From Streptococcus castoreus DSM 17536 (GTDB lineage: Bacteria > Bacillota > Bacilli > Lactobacillales > Streptococcaceae), in contig NZ_AUKZ01000009.1 of the NCBI RefSeq assembly GCF_000425025.1, positions 1-62,088 on the forward strand: a stretch of 62,088 nt of DNA, written 5' to 3'. Position numbers and translations under genes: made by a program. This document shows, in pieces, positions 31,781 through 39,970 of this stretch. Below the pieces are notes generated by a model, which was given only the letters and a program-made list of their open reading frames with translations, ran no database searches and was not told where the DNA came from. The stretch's first letter is position 1, and each line of letters opens with the position of its first letter.

Positions 31781-32978
31781 TATTTTCTCCTCTAACAATT
31801 TTTTTAACAAATGGGTAATAAATACACGTTGAAATAATCATGATGATGAAAATAACTATGAAATATCGCCAATCACCATTAGAAGCTAAAAAGCCAAACA
31901 ATAGATTTGGTGTCCCTCCAGGGACATTATAAATAGCAGGATTTAGCCATCCCAAATATAAGACAAGTGCTCCAATCAACTCTGCGGTAATAGTTGATAG
32001 AACCATGGGTATCAACAATAATGGTTGAAAAATAATAGGAAACCCCATAACAAGAGGTAGAGGTTGATCAAATAATAAAGGAATAAAAGATAAGGATAAA
32101 AAGTGCTTTGCTAAGTGATTAGGATTTTTTTGTAAACAAATATAGATAGCAAATCCTAATGCTAAAAGCAATCCAACTCCGCCAAAGAGTGCAAATGAAG
32201 ATTGAACAGTATACAAATTAAAAAGATGTGGGATTTTTGCAGTTGCGCTTTTTAATACCGTATTTAAATTTGCACTGACTGATGGTAATGAAGAATCTGG
32301 CCAAATCAAGAAGCTAGGATTTGGGAAACCAAAAATGAAAATGATAATAGCAACAATAGACCAAATTAGGACACTGTATAATTGTACTGGTCCACTTCCT
32401 ATCAAACTGTATAATAATCCTTGCCAAGAAAAATTAGGATCAATATTTGGAACTTTATTTGCCCAAGTATTAAAAGAAGTTGCTACATAAGTAAGGGTAA
32501 CAATTGGGATCCAGACCAACATTGGAAATTTACATTCCCATTTTCGAACAATGTGACTGAAAAAGGCAAATAAAAAAGTAAATAAAATAAGCAAGATCCA
32601 AAAAGGTTGTGCCACAAACCTATTATCAATAATAAGGTTAGAACTTCCCAAAATAAACCACACTGTTAAAAAGAGAAATAAACTCGATAATAAAGGGCTT
32701 TCAACTTTTTCTTCTAAAAGTTCTTTCAACAAATAGGCTGCAAAAAGCCCCACAATTAGTCCTAATACTAAATTATTAAAATTAATGAGACGACTTGAAA
32801 TGTAAGCAATGTAAGTATTTTTGAAAAGTTTTAAGCCCATGGTTTCAGAAAAAAAACTATGTGGTGCTAAAAATAACGAATGGATAATGGTCACAAACGA
32901 GTAGATTAGCCCCAATGGAAAAAAACGTCTCATGCTTTTATAAATAGCCATTTTAACATAATTAATTCTAAATTTCAT
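31761..32978 (-). CDS. Orphan EIIC-like membrane protein (Lac/cellobiose-permease type, degenerate)
   Basis: About 405 residues with around ten membrane segments. Its layout resembles lactose/cellobiose-type PTS EIIC (CelB). In place of the conserved NEP-FG-P-NP signature it has LLFDQPLPLVMGFPIIFQPLLLIPMVL, so the key Glu is missing. The end GFLASNGDWRYF resembles the CelB GxxxTxDWR motif. No EIIA, EIIB or regulator is nearby. I start at the ATG at 32978 (GAGG 8 bases before). It may carry a non-PTS substrate related to the DUF915 hydrolase that follows. Confidence 0.7.
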   Translation of the reverse strand: MKFRINYVKMAIYKSMRRFFPLGLIYSFVTIIHSLFLAPHSFFSETMGLKLFKNTYIAYISSRLINFNNLVLGLIVGLFAAYLLKELLEEKVESPLLSSLFLFLTVWFILGSSNLIIDNRFVAQPFWILLILFTFLFAFFSHIVRKWECKFPMLVWIPIVTLTYVATSFNTWANKVPNIDPNFSWQGLLYSLIGSGPVQLYSVLIWSIVAIIIFIFGFPNPSFLIWPDSSLPSVSANLNTVLKSATAKIPHLFNLYTVQSSFALFGGVGLLLALGFAIYICLQKNPNHLAKHFLSLSFIPLLFDQPLPLVMGFPIIFQPLLLIPMVLSTITAELIGALVLYLGWLNPAIYNVPGGTPNLLFGFLASNGDWRYFIVIFIIMIISTCIYYPFVKKIVRGENNDQKVA

Positions 32979-33038
32979 TTTCAATTCCTCAAGATGATAA
33001 AGGTAGTTTTATTATAACAATATTCTTCAATTGAAAGC

Positions 33039-33380
33039 TTAAACCAATGATAGGACATTGTTTAAATGTCCCGACTGGCAAAATCTGTTTCCCATTTTAC
33101 TAATTATTGAAAATTTATAATCTGAATAATTGAGATGACAAATGACTTTTTCTTGATTGACACGAAACATCACCTTAGATGTATCAACAGCATCTCCTAT
33201 ATAAAAATAGTGATTTCCTGATTTTGAATCAGATAAATTTGTCAACAAACCTTGAATTAACTTCGCTTGTTTTTCAATGTTAGTATAAAAAACAGGACCA
33301 AAGTCACCTGTTGTCATAATAACTGATTCAATCCGGATATGACTATCTTGTCCAAACTCATCTTTTGATTTTATTTTCAT
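33039..33380 (-). CDS. Hypothetical protein, 113 residues
   Basis: I do not recognise this protein. It is soluble, without a signal peptide or membrane segment, and of mixed composition (HIRIESVIMTTGDFGPVFYT, HYFYIGDAVDTSKVMFRVNQ). GGAAG precedes the ATG at a moderate distance. It lies 60 bases upstream of the EIIC-like gene in the same direction and probably belongs to the same transcript. Confidence 0.6.
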   Translation of the reverse strand: MKIKSKDEFGQDSHIRIESVIMTTGDFGPVFYTNIEKQAKLIQGLLTNLSDSKSGNHYFYIGDAVDTSKVMFRVNQEKVICHLNYSDYKFSIISKMGNRFCQSGHLNNVLSLV

Positions 33381-33736
33381 GAGGGTCTTCTTCCTATTAA
33401 GATTATCTTATTATAGCATGGCTTATCAAAAACACACTAAGATTAGGAGTGAAAAGATTTGCGACAAACGAAAATGGCAATCGTAAACGACTTCGACCAA
33501 GCCAGAGACAATACCTTGCCTCATTACGCATAACAAACTGTACAGCTACAATTTAACCAAAAGTCAGTCAAGTTTGACTATGCTCTCTATCATTTTAACA
33601 CCTTATGAAAAAGTTGCTAGATAAGGTGTTGTTTTCGTGGACACTTTTTTGCCAAATAGCGATGGAAAACTCAGATATTACAACAAAAAAATCACCCTCT
33701 GACTTTCTAATCAGTCAAAGAATGATAGACAATATA
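33381..33736. other. Spacer with one hairpin between the hypothetical gene and merR
   Basis: About 355 bases. A 10-bp stem AACACCTTAT (33597-33606) / ATAAGGTGTT (33621-33630) may mark a 3' end, but a clear T run is missing on the minus side. No gene is seen. The plus-strand frame at 33605-33979 is only the antisense of merR. Confidence 0.45.
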
Positions 33737-34597
33737 CTAGCCTACCCGAAGTCTATCTTTGGTCCTAATTGGCACAATAATTTCCGTTACAAACTCGGTT
33801 TCATTCTGGGTCACCCAGTAGTCAATAACATGGCGTTCATAGCATTCTTGCTTCAGCTCATAATGATTTTCATCTGCAAACTGAATCATACTTTGATAGG
33901 TTTCACCAATATCATTGAGGGAACCTATATGGTAGCAACTCAATGCCATAAATCCCCCAAATGTTCCAAAATCTGCTGATTCTGGAAAAACATGCTGAAG
34001 GATTGTAGAGGATTGAATCTCACCTGTCATTTTTTTCACATAGGAGTCATACTTTAAAATCACAGGACCGGATACTTCTAACTTCTTTTCTTCCAAAAAT
34101 TTTGTCCACTCAAGATTGATAATAGACTCCTTGTAACAATACTTATAGGGTTGCTCCACATGATAATAGGATGATTCTTCTTGGTAATATTTTAAACTAA
34201 TAGTCGGTCCCTTGATTGTCGTTAAATTGTTTTGTAGACAAATTTCACCTTCAATGATTAATTGTAGCCAGTCATCAATCGATGTCATGGATACCAGTAA
34301 TTGTTGCCGTTCCGCTTCTAATTCATTGCGTCTTTGCTGTAGATATTTGTAATGATTGGAACAACCATTAAAGGAAATCAACTCTTTAATTCTTTTCAAA
34401 CTAAGACCAATCTGTTGGTAATACTTGATCATCGGAATCAAGAGTAAGGTGGTCTTATCATAGTAGCGATAATTGGTATCCTCTGAGACGTACTTGGGGA
34501 GGATGAGCCCCAGACTTTCATAATAGCGCAATGTCTTAGCTGAGACGCCACTCATACTAGCTGCTTTCCCAATGGGAAACAAACCTTCTTCTACCAT
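33737..34597 (-). CDS. MerR-family regulator of the choline microcompartment operon (predicted)
   Basis: A 286-residue MerR protein. The winged HTH is LFPIGKAASMSGVSAKTLRYYESLGLI, followed by the dimerisation helix. Residues about 125-286 form a GyrI-like effector-binding domain (TISLKYYQEESSYYHVEQPY, then TETEFVTEIIVPI at the end), as in BmrR-type activators that sense small or cationic ligands. RBS GAGGAG precedes the start. It is directly downstream of the BMC operon, and its promoter carries the same spacer element as the first promoter of that operon. I infer that it controls both and might sense choline or a related quaternary amine. Confidence 0.85.
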   Translation of the reverse strand: MVEEGLFPIGKAASMSGVSAKTLRYYESLGLILPKYVSEDTNYRYYDKTTLLLIPMIKYYQQIGLSLKRIKELISFNGCSNHYKYLQQRRNELEAERQQLLVSMTSIDDWLQLIIEGEICLQNNLTTIKGPTISLKYYQEESSYYHVEQPYKYCYKESIINLEWTKFLEEKKLEVSGPVILKYDSYVKKMTGEIQSSTILQHVFPESADFGTFGGFMALSCYHIGSLNDIGETYQSMIQFADENHYELKQECYERHVIDYWVTQNETEFVTEIIVPIRTKDRLRVG

Positions 34598-34655
34598 GCT
34601 TCTCCTCTTTCTACAACTATTTTATCATTTAGTTGATGTCTTACTATACAGTAAA

Positions 34656-34686
34656 ATTGTAAACCTTTCCATAGTTGTAATGTCAA
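34656..34686 (-). promoter_or_regulatory. merR promoter with 19-bp spacer and a shared operator
   Basis: Minus strand TTGACA (34681-34686), a 19-base spacer TTACAACTATGGAAAGGTT and TACAAT (34656-34661). A 19-base spacer is the hallmark of MerR-activated promoters. ATGGAAAGGTTTACAA is also a cre-like sequence (one mismatch, in the central CG). The same element is found at 54093-54123. Confidence 0.75.
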
Positions 34687-34916
34687 GTATTTTTTGAACT
34701 AGTATATGAATAAATTCTCTTTTCTTTTTGCTTATAAAACCCTCTATTAGCACTGTTTTGACATTTTAGACATCGTTATAAAATATAATTTTCTATCAAT
34801 TTAATCTACATTGAAAATCCGAACTTTTCCCTTAGTGGAATGTTTTGTTTTTTATAATTATTGTATTTAAAAATACTTTTTTACCTTTTCCAAACAAGCC
34901 TTGTGACTGATACAGG

Positions 34917-34953
34917 AAAAGGATTTTCTCCCTTGAAGAGGAAAAACCTTTTT
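34917..34953 (-). terminator. Terminator after the PFOR gene
   Basis: Minus strand hairpin AAAAGGTTTTTCCTC / GAGAAAATCCTTTT (a few mismatches) just past the PFOR stop, followed by a moderate T-rich stretch. Confidence 0.6.
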
Positions 34954-34957
34954 CATC

Positions 34958-37900
34958 TTAGAATTCTAAATCCTTCAAAATCGCCTGAAATCCATCTTCA
35001 ACGTCTACTGCAATGAATTCTTGCTTACGATTAATTTTCTTTTCTTGATGTCTATTGATTGTCTCTAGATCACCGGACAGGGTTGCATACTGTTCAAAAC
35101 GACGTTTTGCCTGAGCAACTGCCTGTTCAAATAATTTCTCTACCTCAGTGGGATTAGCTTGCCTTAGGTCTGAAAATCGCTCTTGTTTCAGCATAAACTG
35201 AACCATTTGGCTAAAATCTGGTTGTTTAAAGTCAAGCAGCATAGGGTTCTTTCCTTGTTCTACTAATAATGGATTGTAGCGGTAAAGAGACCAGTAACCA
35301 CTCTCTACTGCTTCTCTAGCTTCGGTCAGTGTCTGACTCATTCCACCTTGTAAACCATGCGTAATACACGGAACATAGGCAATGACGATCGACGGACCTG
35401 GGTAGTTTTCTGCCTCTTCAAATGCCTTGATAACTTGTTCTGGATTCGCTCCACTAGCAACTTGAGCAACGTAGACATTGCCATAGGTAATCGCCATCAT
35501 GCCCAAATCCTTTTTAGCACTGCGATTTCCATCTACTGAAAAATTTGTAATCGCAGAAGTCGGAGTTCCTTTTGATAAATGACCACCTGTATTGGAATAG
35601 ACTTCATTGTCTAAAACAAGAATGTTCACATCGGCTCCACTAGCAATGACATGATCTAAGCCACCATAACCGATATCATAGGCCCAGCCATCTCCTCCAA
35701 TAATCCATTGACAAGGTTTAACAAACAAGTCACGCTTATCATACAATTCTTGAAAAATACTCTGCTCCTCACGGACTTCATTTAGCAGACTGGAGAGTTT
35801 GCTAGCACGTGCGCGCGAACCACATCCTTCATCCATATGCGCTATCCAATCTTCGATGAGCAATGACAGTTCTACATTCGCTATTTTTTTAGCTTCTTGC
35901 ATAATAGGAATCAAGGATTTTCGGCGAACCTCATTAGAGACGACCATGCCATAACCAAATTCTGCTGCGTCTTCTAGGAGAGAATTGCTCCAAGCTGGTC
36001 CTTGACCGTGGCAATTTTTGCTATAAGGACTAGTTGGAATCATACCTCCCCAAATCGAAGAACAACCTGTCGCATTGGCTATCAGCATACGATCTCCAAA
36101 TAATTGAGTCAATAGTTTAACATAGGATGTCTCACCACAACCCGCACAAGCACCTGAGAATTCTAACAGTGGGCGTTCAAATTGGGTATGCGCAACTGTT
36201 CCTGATTTGGCTGGATTTTCCTTGATACATAATGTTTGTGAGAAAGCCCAATTGACCGTTTCTTGACTAATTTCTTCTTGAGCAAGCTGATTGAGTGGCA
36301 GCATTTTTAAGGCCTTACCTGTCTTTGGACAAGCATTCACACAAAGACCACAACCTGTGCAATTTTCTACAGATACCTGAATGCGGTAGTACATGCCATC
36401 TTTACCTTTGAAATCCATGACACGATAGCCTTCTGGGGCTACTTGCAACTCATCTTCTTCTGCTAAAAATGGACGAATGGCAGCGTGAGGACAAACAAAG
36501 GAACAGCGATTGCATTGCACACAATGATTTTCATCCCATATTGGGATCTCCCATGCTATATTTCGCTTTTCTTGTGGAGCTAGTCCCAGTGGCATATCTC
36601 CTGCTGCCATGCCATTATCTATTAAGGATCCAACTGCTAAGTGCTCCCCTTTCAAACAATTCACTGGCATTTGGATTTGACAAGAAAATTGGTTCAAATC
36701 TCTTCGAAGAATTTGCTTACTGTCTGATAAATCCCCCCACTCTTTGGCTACAAGGACTTTCTGAACAGCGCCAATCGAACGATGAATGGCATTTAAGTAT
36801 TTCTCCATTTTTTCTGGTGACTTTAGGCCGTAGCTAGTCTGCATTTCTGCTTCTAACACTTGTCGACTAGCGGGAAGTAGCTGCAAAATTTCAAAAAAAG
36901 CTACTTCAAGACAAAGGCTGGTCCTTGGAAAAATATCAGCTTCCTGTGCTATTTGAAAGGCATCTATGATGTAAAACTGAATGTGATTTTCGGCTAGATA
37001 CCGTTTCATATCATTGGGTAACTTACGGCAAACGTCGTCCACATCATCCGGTGTATTAAGCAGAAAAATTCCGCCTTTTTTCAATCCCTTGAGCAGGTCA
37101 TATTTTCTCAAATAAGCTGGAGTTGAAACAGCGACAAAGTCTGTCGTTTGTACAGAGTAACTAGACTTGATGGTTTCTTTTCCAAAGCGTAATTGAGAAA
37201 TGGTTAATCCTCGTTGCTTACGAGAATCATAATAAAAATAGCCTTGAATGTTCCTCTCAGTGTGATCCCCAAGTAATTTTATGATGGACTTACTAGTACC
37301 TACAGTACCATCTCCGCCCATTCCCCAAAACTTTGCCTGATAGGTATCTGATGGGGTCAAATCTAGTTTTTCTCCTACTGTCAAAGACAGATGGGTGACG
37401 TCGTCTTCGATCCCAACCGTGAACTGTTTTTTAGGTTCTACCTTTAGCAACTCATCAAAAACAGCTACTATCTGCTCTGGGCTAGTGTCTTTTGAACCAA
37501 TCCCATAGCGTCCCCCGATGATTTTAGGGTGAAGGGAGCTTTCATAAAAAGTAGCCTGTACATCCAATAAGAGCGGTTCACCGATCGAACCTGGTTCTTT
37601 TGTCCGATCTAAGACAGCTATCGAAGTAACGGTTGCTGGAATGACTTCCAGAAGTCTTTCGGATGGGAAGGGACGATACAAGTAAATTTGGATAAAGCCA
37701 ACCTTTCTACCAGACTGATTCAAATAATCAACTGTCTGTTCAATGGTTTGGGATACAGACCCCATGGCAATGAGGATATGCTCGGCTTGTAGATGTCCGT
37801 AATAGTTCACTACATCATAATGAGTGCCTTGAAGCTGATTGATTTTATCCATATACTTTTTGACAACATAGGGAGTGACTTGGTAATGACGGTTGACTGT

Positions 37901-38587
37901 TTCTCGTTGTTGAAAGAAGGTATCTGGTCCTTGGTTAGTTCCTGAGACTGTTGGATGATTTGGATTCATCGCACGTGAGCGAAAGGTTTCAAGCGCATCT
38001 TGAGCAATGAGATTCTTTAAATCATCATCATCTAACACGTTAATTTTTTGCAATTCGTGACTCGTACGAAATCCATCAAAAAAACTCAGGAAAGGAAGAC
38101 TAATTTCAAGGCTAGCTAAATGGGCTACTGCTGATAAATCCATCACTTCCTGGACAGTACTTTCTGCAAGCATGACAAAGCCCGATTGGCGGACAGCCAT
38201 TACATCACTATGGTCTCCATAAATGCTGAGTGCATTCGTAGAAATAGAACGAGCTGCAACATGAAAAACTGTTGGTAACAATTCGCCAGCAATCTTGTAC
38301 ATGTTTGGAAGCATGAGTAAAAGACCTTGTGAAGAGGTAAAGGTGGTTGTCAAGGCTCCTGTTTTGAGAGAGCCATGTACAAAGCCAGCTACACCTGCTT
38401 CTGATTGCATTTCAACAACTCTCAGAGATTGACCAAAAATATTTTTTCGCCCTTGGCTTTGCCAAATATCGACACTTTCTCCCATTGTTGAACTTGGCGT
38501 AATGGGATAAACTCCTGCAACCTCACTAAATGCATATGCCATATGAGCTGCTGCTGTATTCCCATCCATAATTGCCTGATGTGCCAT
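34958..38587 (-). CDS. nifJ: Pyruvate:flavodoxin/ferredoxin oxidoreductase
   Basis: A 1209-residue single-chain PFOR, normal length. It oxidises pyruvate to acetyl-CoA and CO2 while reducing ferredoxin or flavodoxin. Domains in order: N-terminal pyruvate-binding (GVYPITPSSTMGESVD), the CoA/gamma domain (FWGMGGDGTVGTSKS), two [4Fe-4S] sites (CVQCNRCSFVCPHAA and CTGCGLCVNACPKTGK), then a further Cys pair (GACAGCGET) and the TPP-binding WIIGGDGWAYDIGYGGLDHV. RBS GGGAGAAGG. It is the last gene of the choline BMC operon, separated from the shell genes by a hairpin. It could provide low-potential electrons for activating CutC through CutD, or use pyruvate when oxygen is absent. Streptococci usually rely on PDH and PFL, so its place here is notable. 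Confidence 0.95.
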   Translation of the reverse strand: MAHQAIMDGNTAAAHMAYAFSEVAGVYPITPSSTMGESVDIWQSQGRKNIFGQSLRVVEMQSEAGVAGFVHGSLKTGALTTTFTSSQGLLLMLPNMYKIAGELLPTVFHVAARSISTNALSIYGDHSDVMAVRQSGFVMLAESTVQEVMDLSAVAHLASLEISLPFLSFFDGFRTSHELQKINVLDDDDLKNLIAQDALETFRSRAMNPNHPTVSGTNQGPDTFFQQRETVNRHYQVTPYVVKKYMDKINQLQGTHYDVVNYYGHLQAEHILIAMGSVSQTIEQTVDYLNQSGRKVGFIQIYLYRPFPSERLLEVIPATVTSIAVLDRTKEPGSIGEPLLLDVQATFYESSLHPKIIGGRYGIGSKDTSPEQIVAVFDELLKVEPKKQFTVGIEDDVTHLSLTVGEKLDLTPSDTYQAKFWGMGGDGTVGTSKSIIKLLGDHTERNIQGYFYYDSRKQRGLTISQLRFGKETIKSSYSVQTTDFVAVSTPAYLRKYDLLKGLKKGGIFLLNTPDDVDDVCRKLPNDMKRYLAENHIQFYIIDAFQIAQEADIFPRTSLCLEVAFFEILQLLPASRQVLEAEMQTSYGLKSPEKMEKYLNAIHRSIGAVQKVLVAKEWGDLSDSKQILRRDLNQFSCQIQMPVNCLKGEHLAVGSLIDNGMAAGDMPLGLAPQEKRNIAWEIPIWDENHCVQCNRCSFVCPHAAIRPFLAEEDELQVAPEGYRVMDFKGKDGMYYRIQVSVENCTGCGLCVNACPKTGKALKMLPLNQLAQEEISQETVNWAFSQTLCIKENPAKSGTVAHTQFERPLLEFSGACAGCGETSYVKLLTQLFGDRMLIANATGCSSIWGGMIPTSPYSKNCHGQGPAWSNSLLEDAAEFGYGMVVSNEVRRKSLIPIMQEAKKIANVELSLLIEDWIAHMDEGCGSRARASKLSSLLNEVREEQSIFQELYDKRDLFVKPCQWIIGGDGWAYDIGYGGLDHVIASGADVNILVLDNEVYSNTGGHLSKGTPTSAITNFSVDGNRSAKKDLGMMAITYGNVYVAQVASGANPEQVIKAFEEAENYPGPSIVIAYVPCITHGLQGGMSQTLTEAREAVESGYWSLYRYNPLLVEQGKNPMLLDFKQPDFSQMVQFMLKQERFSDLRQANPTEVEKLFEQAVAQAKRRFEQYATLSGDLETINRHQEKKINRKQEFIAVDVEDGFQAILKDLEF

Positions 38588-38627
38588 AGCCTTCTCCCTA
38601 TCTTTTACAATCCACTAACCTTAGATA

Positions 38628-38661
38628 AAACGCCCACCCTCTTACTCAGGATAGGCGTTTA
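38628..38661 (-). terminator. Hairpin between shell genes and PFOR, possible attenuator
   Basis: 7-bp stem AAACGCC (38629-38635) / GGCGTTT (38655-38661) with a 19-base loop, followed by TTTTAT on the minus strand. It would let PFOR be expressed below the shell genes. Confidence 0.5.
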
Positions 38662-38684
38662 CTCTCATTTCAATCGTTGTCGTA

Positions 38685-38963
38685 TTAGTTGTGTTTTGGT
38701 AAAATGGTTTCCACTTCGCTATGCGGACGTGGAATAACGTGAACTGAAATCAATTCACCTACACGTTGCGCTGCAGCTGCACCGGCATCTGTGGCTGCCT
38801 TGACCGCACCAACATCACCACGAACCATGACCGTTACCAAGCCACCACCAACATGTTCTTTACCAAGCAAGGTTACATTGGCTGCTTTAACCATGGCATC
38901 AGCCGCTTCAACAGAGCCAATCAAGCCTTTTGTTTCAATCATTCCTAGTGCTTCTGATTGCAT
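38685..38963 (-). CDS. BMC-H hexameric shell protein (copy A of tandem pair)
   Basis: A 92-residue single-BMC-domain protein that tiles into the facets of the microcompartment. It has the standard [29 protein letters not shown] start, [23 protein letters not shown] in the middle and [16 protein letters not shown] at the end. It differs from the next gene in only a few residues, and from the first shell protein of the operon (53689-53967) in about ten. It is the last shell gene before PFOR. Confidence 0.96.
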   Translation of the reverse strand: MQSEALGMIETKGLIGSVEAADAMVKAANVTLLGKEHVGGGLVTVMVRGDVGAVKAATDAGAAAAQRVGELISVHVIPRPHSEVETILPKHN

Positions 38964-38983
38964 GATATCTACCTACTTTCTGA

Positions 38984-39259
38984 TTATTTGTGAGCTAAAA
39001 TACTTTCCACTTCGCTATGCGGACGTGGAATAACGTGAACTGAAATCAATTCGCCTACACGTTGGGCAGCCGCCGCACCGGCATCTGTGGCTGCCTTGAC
39101 CGCACCGACATCACCACGGACCATGACGGTTACTAAACCGCCGCCGACATATTCTTTGCCGATGAGAGTGACATTGGCTGCCTTGACCATGGCATCAGCC
39201 GCTTCAATAGAGCCAATCAAGCCTTTTGTTTCAACCATTCCTAGTGCTTCTGATTGCAT
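38984..39259 (-). CDS. BMC-H hexameric shell protein (copy B of tandem pair)
   Basis: A 91-residue BMC-H protein ([21 protein letters not shown]...[16 protein letters not shown]), nearly identical to its neighbour at 38685. Even third-codon positions are mostly shared, for instance across the complement of the C-terminal [11 protein letters not shown] segment. This points to recent duplication or gene conversion. It is a major facet protein. Confidence 0.96.
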   Translation of the reverse strand: MQSEALGMVETKGLIGSIEAADAMVKAANVTLIGKEYVGGGLVTVMVRGDVGAVKAATDAGAAAAQRVGELISVHVIPRPHSEVESILAHK

Positions 39260-39275
39260 AATATCTACCTACCTT

Positions 39276-39959
39276 TTACTTTATTAATTTTAGTTTGTTT
39301 TTTGCCGATACACCCAAGGTATTGGCTTCTTCTGTGTCCAAATGACACTCTAAGCTAAAACTCTCATGAACACGAATAGTCACATTTTTTAGGATACCTC
39401 CACGTTCTCCTAGACATTCAAGCGAGACTTCTTGACCGTCTCTCACACCAAATTCTCTAGCGTCTAAGGGAGACATGTGAATATGTCTCTTTGCAACAAT
39501 GCAGCCCTTAGTTAGTTGCACAGAGCCTTTTGGACCAATCAAGGTACAACCTGGTGAGCCAACCAAATCTCCTGACAGGCGAAGTGGTGCTTTAATGCCT
39601 AGTTTAAAGCAATCGGATACGGTCAACTCAACCTGACTGTGAGAACGAACGGGACCTAAAATACGGACTTTTTCTAATATTCCTTTTGGACCAGCAACAA
39701 AGAGACATTCTTGTACAGCAAATTGACCTGTCTGGGAGAGATCCTTGAGTTTCTGAAACTCATAACCTGGACCAAATAAGGTATCCGCGTCTGTCTGAGA
39801 CAAATGAATATGATGATTTGAAACGCCTAGTGGAATGACAAAGTCCTCTACATCTAGTTTTGTCGGTTGAGGAGCAAGAGACTTCACTTCCTCTACAGCT
39901 ACAGCTCGTCCTCCTAGTTGATCAATTACCCGATAAAATAGGTCTTCTAATTCTTCCAT
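39276..39959 (-). CDS. pduL: BMC phosphotransacylase PduL
   Basis: About 227 residues. Converts acetyl-CoA plus phosphate to acetyl-phosphate and CoA inside the compartment, recycling CoA. The two PduL beta-barrel domains carry the zinc-binding histidine motifs VSNHHIHLS and AKRHIHMSP, with SGDLVGSPGCTLIGPKG between them. The N-terminal helix (MEELEDLFYRVIDQL) is a probable encapsulation peptide. I use the ATG at 39959, with AGGAGG 7 bases before it. It follows CutF, so acyl-CoA made there can be used at once. Acetate kinase must be encoded elsewhere. Confidence 0.95.
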   Translation of the reverse strand: MEELEDLFYRVIDQLGGRAVAVEEVKSLAPQPTKLDVEDFVIPLGVSNHHIHLSQTDADTLFGPGYEFQKLKDLSQTGQFAVQECLFVAGPKGILEKVRILGPVRSHSQVELTVSDCFKLGIKAPLRLSGDLVGSPGCTLIGPKGSVQLTKGCIVAKRHIHMSPLDAREFGVRDGQEVSLECLGERGGILKNVTIRVHESFSLECHLDTEEANTLGVSAKNKLKLIK

Positions 39960-39970
39960 CAAATCACCTC

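Noticed and set aside
33605..33979. Plus-strand 124-residue frame
   Set aside because: It is antisense to most of the merR 3' half, which is clearly the coding strand.
38766..39287. Long plus-strand frames opposite the shell genes
   Set aside because: They are mirror images of the codon-biased Ala/Val-rich BMC-H genes, appear at each copy, and have no RBS.
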